Origin: Pseudomonadota bacterium
Lineage (GTDB): Bacteria > Bdellovibrionota_C > UBA2361 > OMII01
DNA length: 64,000 nucleotides
NCBI GenBank assembly: GCA_026390555.1
Contig: JAPLFS010000076.1
Location: forward strand, 1 to 64,000
Direction: 5' to 3'
A model generated the notes under the pieces. That model did no database searches. It saw only the letters and a program-made list of their open reading frames with translations, and was not told the origin of the DNA. The position numbers and the translations under genes were made by a program. Within the stretch, counting starts at the first letter, position 1; every line of letters begins with the position of its first letter. Of this stretch, positions 57,641 through 64,000 are shown one piece after another.

Positions 57641-57711
57641 AAAGGCGAGCAGTCCCCACCGAATAGCTCCGGTCCATCCTGGACGTGAACCTGTGGGTAT
57701 ACGCCACCTTT
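57641..57711 (-). promoter_or_regulatory. rpsO-pnp intercistronic hairpin
   Basis: Nested pairing: AAAGG.CG / CGCCaCCTTT at the base, CCCAC / GTGGG in the middle, GTCCA-TCC-TGGAC at the top. In E. coli a similar long stem in the pnp leader is cut by RNase III, after which PNPase limits its own expression. I infer the same here; it could also act as a partial terminator. Confidence 0.5.
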
Positions 57712-57737
57712 CTCCATTTTAAATTTTGCAACAACAC

Positions 57738-58091
57738 TTACTTACGAAGACCAAGCGCTGCAATCGTCTTGCGGTAACGAGTAACATCCTCGTGACGTAG
57801 GTAGTGCAGCAGGCTCTTGCGGTTGGAGATGATATCAAGCATCCCCTTTTTTGAATGATTATCCTTAGGATTTGAAGCAAAATGCTTGGCAAGGATCTCA
57901 AGTCGACGGGTCATAAGGGCGATCTGCACCTCAGGGGAGCCGCAATCTTGAGAGTTGATTTGAAACTTCTTGATAACCTCAGATTGCTCCTGAGAAGAGA
58001 GTTTTAATGTGCCGGTTTCAAGGTCCTCTGCGACAATTCCGCCCATTTTCCTTGTTGTTTTAGCTACCTCTGTAGCGTCGGAAGATTCCAT
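57738..58091 (-). CDS. rpsO: 30S ribosomal protein S15
   Basis: 117 residues, longer than the typical 89 because of an N-terminal extension of about 28 residues before the usual beginning (SSQEQSEVIKKFQINSQDCGSPEVQIALMTRRLEIL). Family motifs are SPEVQIALMTRRL, DNHSKKGMLDIISNRKSLLHYLRHED and YRKTIAALGLRK. The ATG at 58091 has AGGAG seven bases upstream, so the extension looks real. Binds 16S rRNA early in assembly. It precedes pnp as in many bacteria. Confidence 0.95.
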   Translation of the reverse strand: MESSDATEVAKTTRKMGGIVAEDLETGTLKLSSQEQSEVIKKFQINSQDCGSPEVQIALMTRRLEILAKHFASNPKDNHSKKGMLDIISNRKSLLHYLRHEDVTRYRKTIAALGLRK

Positions 58092-58200
58092 TCGGGACTC
58101 CTAACTTATTCAATTATTCTAGGTAGATATCAGCCCCACACGGGGCCGCGCCTCTCCACCATTATTCAATGCTTTCGCAAATAGTTAGGGGTAAGGTACC

Positions 58201-58432
58201 AGGCATATGGCGGAAAGTCAAAGTACCGCGTGCGGGATACCACCGCAGTACTACCCTCCCCCCCTTTCCTATCCCTCGACGGCATCACTCCCCATCTTAT
58301 GATGGAAAGCGACCCCGCGATCTGAGCTCTCTAGGAAGGCCACCAGGTCAAGTGCCCTTTGGCACCCCTCGGCCACCGTGAGAGCATATGCTACTCTTTC
58401 CTTAAAGACCTTGCCCTGCACCTCTGGAACCG
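58201..58432 (-). pseudogene. Partial copy of the lpxA 3' end
   Basis: The sequence is about 85 percent identical by eye to 61005-61223, the last 55 codons or so of lpxA plus its downstream flank. Translated on the minus strand it gives VPEVQGKVFKERVAYALTVAEG and SSDRGVAFHHKMGSDAVEG, matching the LpxA C-terminus. The match stops sharply at CCTCTGGAACCG, after which the sequences diverge. With no N-terminal part it cannot be functional. It marks one boundary of the islet that ends at the intact lpxA. Confidence 0.9.
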
Positions 58433-58535
58433 TGGACCAGGAGTAACCCCGTACCAATGATCTCCACAATACCAATGATCTCCAATGATCTATCAGGACC
58501 CCTATTACAATGTCGCTACCGCAGATCAGCTACTT

Positions 58536-58564
58536 GCGGAAAGTGAGTTGATCTTCCTATTCTT
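58536..58564 (+). repeat. Right-end fragment of the islet inverted repeat
   Basis: GCGGAAAGTGAGTTGATCTTCC and the next seven bases match, in reverse, the left end of the units at 59782 and 60708. Three ACCAATGATC-like motifs lie just upstream (58452-58490). Together with 59782-59807 it brackets the peptidase gene. Confidence 0.75.
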
Positions 58565-58575
58565 CAGGTCTGGGT

Positions 58576-59781
58576 ATGGCAACAAGACAAATTATTGCGT
58601 TGGGTGGTGGTGGTTTTTCCATGGAACCATTGAATCCCCTTCTTGACCTTTATATTTTGAAACAGTCGGCCAAAGAAAAGCCGAAAGTATGCTTTATTGG
58701 CACCGCCAGCGGTGATGCTCAAAGCTATATTGATCGCTTCTACTCTAGTCTCAAAAAACTGAAATGTGAACCATCTCATCTTAGCCTTTTTAAGGGTCAC
58801 ACTGTTGAGATTGAAACGTTTATTCTCGATCAGGATATTTTGTATGTTGGCGGAGGGAACACCCGTAACCTTTTGGCCCTCTGGAAGGACTGGGGTCTCG
58901 ATATTGCTATTCGCAAAGCTTACGAAAATGGAACTGTCCTGGCTGGAGTCAGTGCAGGTTCAATTTGTTGGTTTGAGCAAGGTGTGACAGATTCAGTCCC
59001 AGGCCGCCTTTCAAGTCTGAAATGCTTGGGTTGGCTTAAGGGCAGCAATTGTCCACATTATGATGGTGAGGCAGAACGTCGCCCCTCCTATCATCAACTC
59101 CTCAGAAGCGGTGAGATTCTTCCGGGTTTGGCAACTGAGGACGGCGTTGCTGCTCATTACATCAATGAAAAACTAAAAGAAATTGTTTCGTCGCACCCAG
59201 ATAAAAAGGCATATTCACTCAGTCTTAAAAATAGTGAGCCTGTTGAGGAGGTTCATTCAGCAAAGTATTTGGGTGGCGAATCATTGCTAGTGCGAAGAGC
59301 TGCTGTTCAAGATGCGGAAGCTATTCATCTCGCTCATATGAAGTCCATTCAGGAGATTTGCTCAAAAGACTATTCTCTTCAGGAGATTCAGGTGTGGGGG
59401 CATCGTCCTTATCGCGCGGATCAAAGGGTTGGCTCAATCAAGAATGACTTGGTTTGGGTTGTCGAGGACAATGGGATTATTGAGGGGTACGGTCACCTCA
59501 AGATATTTGAGAAAGAGAGATTAAAGCACGGGCAAATTTTTGGCCTTTATCTTACACCAAAAGTTGTTGGCAAATCTTTAGGTAAAGCGATTGTTGATAT
59601 GATGCTAGAAGAGATCAAAACCGCGAAAGTGGAGCGAGTCACCCTCCATGCTACGATCACAGCTCAAAATTTTTACCGCAAGATCGGCTTCACGGATACT
59701 GGTCCTGAAACCACCGTCGAAATCAGCGGTACGCCGATACGGTGCTATCCTATGAAGATGGAACTACAAGTTAACTCTTAA
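58576..59781 (+). CDS. Peptidase E (S51)-GNAT acetyltransferase fusion
   Basis: 401 residues. Residues 1-215 are a peptidase S51 domain (dipeptidase E-like): RQIIALGGGGFSMEPLNPLLD, KVCFIGTASGDAQSYIDRFY, VGGGNTRNLLALWKDWGLD and the nucleophile elbow GVSAGSICWFEQGVTDS. The C-terminal 165 residues are a GNAT domain: LVRRAAVQDAEAIHLAHMKS, LYLTPKVVGKSLGKAIVDMMLEEIK (acetyl-CoA loop) and TLHATITAQNFYRKIGF. The catalytic Ser is present. Base composition is more AT-rich than the neighbouring genes, which suggests transfer. No strong ribosome-binding site. The gene is bracketed by inverted repeats and is cargo of the islet. Confidence 0.85.
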   Translation: MATRQIIALGGGGFSMEPLNPLLDLYILKQSAKEKPKVCFIGTASGDAQSYIDRFYSSLKKLKCEPSHLSLFKGHTVEIETFILDQDILYVGGGNTRNLLALWKDWGLDIAIRKAYENGTVLAGVSAGSICWFEQGVTDSVPGRLSSLKCLGWLKGSNCPHYDGEAERRPSYHQLLRSGEILPGLATEDGVAAHYINEKLKEIVSSHPDKKAYSLSLKNSEPVEEVHSAKYLGGESLLVRRAAVQDAEAIHLAHMKSIQEICSKDYSLQEIQVWGHRPYRADQRVGSIKNDLVWVVEDNGIIEGYGHLKIFEKERLKHGQIFGLYLTPKVVGKSLGKAIVDMMLEEIKTAKVERVTLHATITAQNFYRKIGFTDTGPETTVEISGTPIRCYPMKMELQVNS

Positions 59782-60043
59782 AAGGATAGTGAAGATCAAT
59801 TCACTTTCCGCGAAAGATCATTGGTACAGGGATACGGCCATAAAGTTAAGGACTCAAGCACCCACAAGTGGTGTTTAGTTCCCCCGGCATCAAGCTGAAA
59901 TTAAGCCTGATTAGAGTGCTGCTATGCTGCCCACCTCTCTTAACTTAATGGCCGTGGGTACGGGTTGACTTCTGGTCTACTACTTAGCTTGTCCCCTAGT
60001 GTTCTTCTGGTAGGCTAAAACGTGAATTGATCTTCCTATTCTT
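59782..60043. repeat. Inverted-repeat unit 1 (262 bp, MITE- or attC-like)
   Basis: Bounded by 25-base arms of the type AAGGATAG.GAAGATCAATTC on the left and its reverse complement on the right (60022-60043). Inside there is another inverted repeat, GGCCATAAAGTTAAG (59836-59850) / CTTAACTTAATGGCC (59939-59953), with one mismatch. Non-coding. Confidence 0.75.
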
Positions 60044-60128
60044 AATCGCACGCCTGGGCATTTATACCTAGCCACTCTGGAGAGTGGCGTTCCCAGCGCT
60101 TCGCCGCATCGTGGAGCAAAAGTGACCC
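59966..60128 (+). repeat. 163-bp direct repeat, copy 1
   Basis: Matches 60798-60960 with about five differences. Contains the right arm of inverted-repeat unit 1 and a perfect hairpin GCCACTC-TGGA-GAGTGGC. Confidence 0.9.
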
Positions 60129-60169
60129 GGTACCAATGATCAATACCAATGATCCATCACAGCAATACA

Positions 60170-60655
60170 TTAATGATGCCCCCGAAGGTATTTTGCTTTC
60201 CACGCCTCTCTATAAATATTGGTCATACCGATCATGACTGAAGTGGTCCAGGCTAATGAAAATAAGCCCGTAAAGGTAATAAAGAATGCGAGTGTTCTCC
60301 ATCCGTATGGAAGGTTGTCAGTAGCAAAACCTACCGTGGTGTAACAGCTCCCAGAAAATATAACTGCCAATAAAACGTTGCTAATCAAACCGAGCTTCAA
60401 CAGAAAGAAAGCCCATATCAATACTTCAAAGATATGAATCAGGGCAATAAAGATAAAAGCTACATAAAAGTGAATAAATATCCAGTTGTACTCTTTATAG
60501 GCCAAGTTATTTGTAGTTTGGCGTTCAAACCTCATGATGACGTGGTTGATAGCGCTTCCATGAAAAACAAGTACTACCAACAAGAGTGCAGTGCCGACCA
60601 GAATCTCTCTTGCTAGTAGCCATAGAAATGAAAATTGGGTTAATTCAGTATCCAT
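60170..60655 (-). CDS. Ion-channel-like membrane protein (two-helix, pore-loop type)
   Basis: About 161 residues from the ATG at 60655 (MDTELTQFSF). The frame continues upstream to a TTG at 60724 inside the repeat, but that stretch looks non-coding. Four hydrophobic segments: LLAREILVGTALLLVVLVF, WIFIHFYVAFIFIALIHIF, the LLAVIFSGSCYTTVGFA pore-like segment and TLAFFITFTGLFSLAWTTSVMI. YTTVGFATD resembles the K+ filter T-V-G-Y-G but lacks the second Gly, so selectivity may be lost. Cargo gene of the islet, opposite in strand to the peptidase fusion. Confidence 0.7.
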   Translation of the reverse strand: MDTELTQFSFLWLLAREILVGTALLLVVLVFHGSAINHVIMRFERQTTNNLAYKEYNWIFIHFYVAFIFIALIHIFEVLIWAFFLLKLGLISNVLLAVIFSGSCYTTVGFATDNLPYGWRTLAFFITFTGLFSLAWTTSVMIGMTNIYREAWKAKYLRGHH

Positions 60656-60707
60656 GGGAGTCGTTTTAAGGTTATTAGTCGATATTAGAAGCCAATTGTG
60701 AAGGATA

Positions 60708-60875
60708 AAGGATAGTAAGATCAATTCACTTTCCGCAAGTAGCTGACCTGCAGTCTAGACATTGCAACAGAACCCTTGAATAAGTATTGGTACAGTGTGA
60801 CTTCTGGTCTACTACTTAGCTTGTCCCCTAGTGTTCTTCTGGTAGGCTAAAAAGTGAATTGATCTTCCTATCCTT
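60708..60875. repeat. Inverted-repeat unit 2 (168 bp)
   Basis: Same 25-base arms as unit 1 (left AAGGATAGTAAGATCAATTC, right its near-exact complement at 60851-60875). The interior is shorter and mostly different from unit 1. It starts right upstream of the channel gene. Confidence 0.75.
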
Positions 60876-60960
60876 AATCGTACACCTGAGCATTTATACC
60901 TAGCCACTCTGGAGAGTGGCGTTCCCAGCGCTTCGCCGCATCGTGGAGCAAAAGTGACCC
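60798..60960 (+). repeat. 163-bp direct repeat, copy 2
   Basis: Second copy of 59966-60128, ending a short distance from the lpxA 3' flank. Confidence 0.9.
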
Positions 60961-61059
60961 CAAACTAAATATTTATTACCAAATATTTATAGGGGCAATC
61001 GTTCAGGCATATGGCGGAAAGTCAAAGTACCTTAGAAAAGATACTCCGCCCTATTTACC

Positions 61060-61893
61060 CTAGCCCTCGACCGCATCATTCCCCATCTTATGATGAGAAG
61101 CGACCCCGCGATCTGAGCTCTCTAGAAAGGCCACCAGATCAAGTGCCCTTTGGCACCCCTCAGCCACCGTGCGAGAATATGCTACTCGCTCCTTGAAGAC
61201 CTTGCCCTGTACCTCTGGAACCGCAGAGGTAAAGACTATCCTATAGATCTCTCGCAGTGTTGCTAGATCCTCTCGAGTTCCCCCGTTCCTCTCTAGCCCG
61301 ATACGATTAAGCCCCTGAATAGTCGCGCGGTCGCCCTGCGCCATACAATATGGTGGGATATCCTGCGCGACCATCGCCCCAGCTCCGATCATAGATACAT
61401 CCCCCAGTCGAACGAACTGGTGAATACCGGAGAGACCCCCTACGATCACCCCGCTGCCGAGCGTAACGTGTCCTGCAAGTGCAGCGCCGTTGGCGATAAC
61501 ACACCGACTGCCCACTATTGAATCGTGCCCAACGTGGGTGTTTGCCATAAAGAGGTTATGGTCACCTATCGATGTGCGCATAATACCGCCCTCGGTTCCA
61601 GGCTGGAGGGTCACGCACTCGCGGATTATATTGTGGCTTCCGATATGAAGCTCGCTTGGCTCTCCATGATATTTAAGATCTTGCGGCGCTGCCCCAATTG
61701 ATGAGAACTGGTAGAATATATTCTCGTCGCCAATCCTCGTTCGACCCTCAATAACGACGTGCGATCTGACAACGTTATTAGCCCCTATAACTACATCTGG
61801 CCCGATGATTGAAAAAGGCCCGACTGTAGTGCCCTCGCCTAGCTTGGCCGAGGAACTAACTATCGCTTTTGGATGAATCGACTGACTGCTCAT
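61060..61893 (-). CDS. lpxA: UDP-N-acetylglucosamine acyltransferase
   Basis: First enzyme of lipid A synthesis. 277 residues. A left-handed beta-helix of hexapeptide repeats (IHPKAIVSSSAKLGEGTTVGPFSIIGPDVVIGANN and on), catalytic His in MANTHVGHDSIVG, VGGLSGIHQFVRLGDVSMIGAGAMVAQDIPPYCMAQGDRA with the family HQF motif, and a helical C-terminus with QRALDLVAFLESSDRGVAS. The 3' end is duplicated at 58201-58432. It follows fabZ on the same strand, as in many Gram-negative bacteria. Confidence 0.96.
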   Translation of the reverse strand: MSSQSIHPKAIVSSSAKLGEGTTVGPFSIIGPDVVIGANNVVRSHVVIEGRTRIGDENIFYQFSSIGAAPQDLKYHGEPSELHIGSHNIIRECVTLQPGTEGGIMRTSIGDHNLFMANTHVGHDSIVGSRCVIANGAALAGHVTLGSGVIVGGLSGIHQFVRLGDVSMIGAGAMVAQDIPPYCMAQGDRATIQGLNRIGLERNGGTREDLATLREIYRIVFTSAVPEVQGKVFKERVAYSRTVAEGCQRALDLVAFLESSDRGVASHHKMGNDAVEG

Positions 61894-61913
61894 TAAATAC
61901 CTATACTACGTAG

Positions 61914-62381
61914 CTATACTGCCGCAGCTGTCAGCGTGCCTGATGCAACGATCTTGCCATCAACTAGAACCTCTCCCGCGATAATCCAGAGCGGATTACG
62001 CTTCTTAATACTTTTCATATGAATATGAAGGGTGTCGCCCGGAATAACTTGACGTTTCCACTTAAAACCATCAGCACCAACGAGGTAAAAGACCTTACCA
62101 CTGAGGAGCTTTGGCTCTGAATAGCGGGCAAAAACCGCGGCCGTTTGCGCCATCGCCTCCATGATTAGTACGCCCGGCATAACCGGATGCTCGGGGAAAT
62201 GTCCTTGAAAGAAGCCCTCGTTGGCCGTTACATTCTTGACTGTAACGATGTTAACATTCGGCTCCAACTCAATAACTTTATCAATTAGTAGAAATGGATA
62301 ACGGTGCGGGATCCACTTCTGAATCTCGTTGATATCCATAAACACCTTATGCTCGTTTTCCTGTTGCTCTTGTATTGCCAT
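61914..62381 (-). CDS. fabZ: 3-hydroxyacyl-ACP dehydratase FabZ
   Basis: Dehydrates beta-hydroxyacyl-ACP in fatty-acid synthesis. 155 residues. IQKWIPHRYPFLLIDKVIELEPN, the hotdog-fold catalytic segment GHFPEHPVMPGVLIMEAMAQ (His and Glu), and FKWKRQVIPGDTLHI. It ends 20 bases before lpxA and begins 4 bases after the OmpH gene, matching the usual skp-fabZ-lpxA order. Confidence 0.96.
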   Translation of the reverse strand: MAIQEQQENEHKVFMDINEIQKWIPHRYPFLLIDKVIELEPNVNIVTVKNVTANEGFFQGHFPEHPVMPGVLIMEAMAQTAAVFARYSEPKLLSGKVFYLVGADGFKWKRQVIPGDTLHIHMKSIKKRNPLWIIAGEVLVDGKIVASGTLTAAAV

Positions 62382-62385
62382 ACTC

Positions 62386-62907
62386 CTACAGCGCCACCCT
62401 TTTCTTATCTAAACTTTTTACAACTTCATCGGTAATATCAATCCGCTCTGACGAGAAGAGCACCGACTTTCTGTCTCGCTCAAATACGAACTGATACTCC
62501 TTCTCCTGTGCGAGAGCCTTTACTAACTCGTTAATCTGACTAACTACCTTTGAGATCTCTGCATCGTTGCTACGAGCAAGCTTCTCCTGAATATCCTGAA
62601 ATATGCGCTGAAATTCAACCTGCTTGCGCTCAAGCTCCTCTCGACGAGACTCAAGAGCCGAACCGGATAGAATGGCGGACTGCTTCTCAAGATCTGAGCG
62701 CTGCCTTTCGAAGTCAGCCTTAAGGGCTGCAACCTTTGCTTGCCCCTTCTTAATCTCTACCTCTAGATTGTTCTTGGCAGCCTTGCCGATAATCGACTCC
62801 GTTATCACCCTCTGGGTGTCGATAATGACTATCTTCTGTGCCTGCGCAATAGTTGTGGAAGATAACCCAACCACCACAAATACACACACTAACCACCCTA
62901 TCTTCAT
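62386..62907 (-). CDS. OmpH/Skp family periplasmic chaperone
   Basis: 173 residues. A signal peptide (IGWLVCVFVVVGLSSTTIAQA) precedes KIVIIDTQRVITESIIGKAAKNNLE, the typical Skp start, then a long coiled coil (about residues 45-130, QAKVAALKADFERQRSDLEKQ and on), and the final strand YQFVFERDRKSVLFSSERIDITDEV. Skp-type proteins carry outer-membrane beta-barrels across the periplasm. Beginning of the ompH-fabZ-lpxA cluster; the 130 bases upstream hold nothing obvious. Confidence 0.9.
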   Translation of the reverse strand: MKIGWLVCVFVVVGLSSTTIAQAQKIVIIDTQRVITESIIGKAAKNNLEVEIKKGQAKVAALKADFERQRSDLEKQSAILSGSALESRREELERKQVEFQRIFQDIQEKLARSNDAEISKVVSQINELVKALAQEKEYQFVFERDRKSVLFSSERIDITDEVVKSLDKKRVAL

Positions 62908-63040
62908 AGCGATCCTCTACTAAGCCCCTGGGTAGTTACCACACCACAATCTAGAATTACAGTCTATAACTACCGTAGATAATCTAACCTCTCAAAGGTC
63001 CGCTGTCGAGAGCCCACCGCCATAACAGCATTGTAACGAT

Positions 63041-64000
63041 TTAGTGCAGATACCCGCCATCCTCAGGGCTTCCAAATGCAAAATCACCCTGATTTGACCC
63101 TCGTGAACGAGATTTAACCTTAACCCCAAGCGCCCTCTTAAGGGGCTCTAACACCTCTGGCTTTAAGCCAGGAGAGAACTCGGCTGAGTCCTGGCTTGAG
63201 CCCTGAACCATATTTAGTTCGCCAACATCATTCACAGCCCCACGCAACCAGTCTGCCGCAGCCGCACGCCAGGAATGCCCCGAAGCTCCGTGCCCCTTGG
63301 CCTGTGAGCTGAGGTAGGCCGAGATTGAGAGGTAGTATTTTAACTTCCAACGGATCGGATTGTATTGGGGTTTATCAAAAAACTCATGCGCTATTTGTAG
63401 CGTGCGGTGCGCTTCTTCAAAGATCTCTCCACTCCGAGTTTTTCCGACCTCAAGCAACGCCAGCCCGGTGACGGCATTCGTTAAAGCAACGTCGAGTTTA
63501 GAATCGAGCTCCTCATATAACTTTCGTGCACTGTTCAGATGGCGAACCGCCTCTACAGGGTCCTTAGCTATAACGCACAGCTGCGCCAGGGTTGAGAACA
63601 GCTTGGCCTTCGTTTTTAGCGCCTGTGGGGCATTTCCGAACGGCTCAAGAGCTAGCTCAGCCTCATATAAGATCCTATGTACCTGCTGCAACTTCTTCTT
63701 AGAGATATATCCACGCTCGGTGAACTCCGCCATGGCGAGTGCCTGAACCAGCGCCGCTCGCTTTTCACTCGCTGAGATATAGGCCCGTCGCTCGTCTTCA
63801 ATAGCGACCGAGGTAGCACAGATCTTTTGCGCTTTGTTCCAATCGCCTATAGCGGCGTAGCAGGAACCCAGCATATATCCGGCCTGTGCCTGTGCCATCT
63901 TGAGTCCGCGGGTTCTAAAGAAAGCCTCACACCGTTTTGCACTCCTGGTTGCAGCAGCGCTATCTCCCATTATTTGCGCAGCGGACACCACACTGGTACC
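63041..64000 (-). CDS. TPR-like helical protein (partial, runs off right edge)
   Basis: The frame stays open to the window end, so the N-terminal part is missing. About 319 residues are visible. Repeated helix pairs such as AQAQAGYMLGSCYAAIGDWNKAQKICATSVA, LKTKAKLFSTLAQLCVIAKDPVEAVRHLNSARKLYEE and ALTNAVTGLALLEVGKTRSGEIFEEAHRTLQIA follow the TPR pattern (alternating small residues at helix contacts). The C-terminus is basic, Ser/Gly-rich and ends in FAFGSPEDGGYLH. Probably a scaffold in a larger, perhaps regulatory, protein; it could be the C-terminal part of a kinase or LuxR-type ATPase, which cannot be seen here. Confidence 0.7.
   Translation of the reverse strand, partial: GTSVVSAAQIMGDSAAATRSAKRCEAFFRTRGLKMAQAQAGYMLGSCYAAIGDWNKAQKICATSVAIEDERRAYISASEKRAALVQALAMAEFTERGYISKKKLQQVHRILYEAELALEPFGNAPQALKTKAKLFSTLAQLCVIAKDPVEAVRHLNSARKLYEELDSKLDVALTNAVTGLALLEVGKTRSGEIFEEAHRTLQIAHEFFDKPQYNPIRWKLKYYLSISAYLSSQAKGHGASGHSWRAAAADWLRGAVNDVGELNMVQGSSQDSAEFSPGLKPEVLEPLKRALGVKVKSRSRGSNQGDFAFGSPEDGGYLH

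Noticed and set aside
59782-60875. Integron attC sites
   Set aside because: The inverted units look alike in layout, but the GTTRRRY and RYYYAAC core motifs are not at the ends, the genes are in opposite directions and there is no integrase nearby. Kept only as an analogy.

Overview
The window comes from a chromosome of a Gram-negative, LPS-making (didermic) bacterium. It carries lpxA, fabZ and an OmpH/Skp-type chaperone gene, together with ordinary housekeeping genes (mutS, rpsA, pnp, rpsO, ispG, tgt, queA, coaBC). GC content looks moderate, around the low fifties by eye. Gene content loosely suggests a deltaproteobacterial or Bdellovibrionota-like lineage, but I cannot fix the taxon from sequence alone.

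Layout. 1-4714: the end of a hybrid histidine kinase, a tRNA-dihydrouridine synthase, an MlaF-type ABC ATPase, and a Ski2-like RNA helicase split into two adjacent genes. 4797-5012: a structured repeat element just before etfB. 5013-8513: etfB-etfA, a DUF192 lipoprotein, a YciH/SUI1 protein, and what looks like the remains of a membrane-protein/alkaline-phosphatase locus fused by deletion. 8510-11355 (minus): cysNC and cysD for sulfate activation. 11440-12042: an FMN reductase. 12150-21345: a complete type I-E CRISPR-Cas system, with ten repeats, leader, cas2-cas1-cas6e-cas5-cas7-cse2-cas8e-cas3, all read on the minus strand.

21502-37161 is a type IV secretion region. A coupling ATPase and a large membrane protein lie on the minus strand. 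A divergent plus-strand cluster follows in the order TraL, TraE, TraK, TraB, TraV, a DotD-like lipoprotein and TraC, then small envelope proteins, an SH3 protein, an M23 peptidase and a VirB2/TraA-like pilin ending at a strong terminator. The core order is that of F-type conjugation systems, but the lipoprotein and possibly the coupling pair look more like type IVB (Dot/Icm, IncI). No relaxase and no F-specific assembly genes (traU, traW, traN, traH, traG) are seen here.

37187-57583 is mostly housekeeping on the minus strand: a degenerate Ser/Thr kinase, ispG, a PRTase, the queuosine pair tgt-queA, a stomatin/NfeD pair, coaBC, an MBL hydrolase, a cell-wall amidase, mutS, rpsA and pnp. 57738-64000: rpsO, then an islet at 58201-61005 flanked by two copies of the lpxA 3' end. 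The islet holds two cargo genes (a peptidase E-GNAT fusion and an ion-channel-like protein) separated by inverted-repeat units and a 163-bp direct repeat. Intact lpxA, fabZ, ompH and a partial TPR-like gene follow.

The best candidates for something undescribed are the hybrid T4SS, the repeat-flanked cargo islet at the lpxA 3' end, and the two dispersed repeat elements whose long-range pairing arms differ in sequence but keep complementarity.
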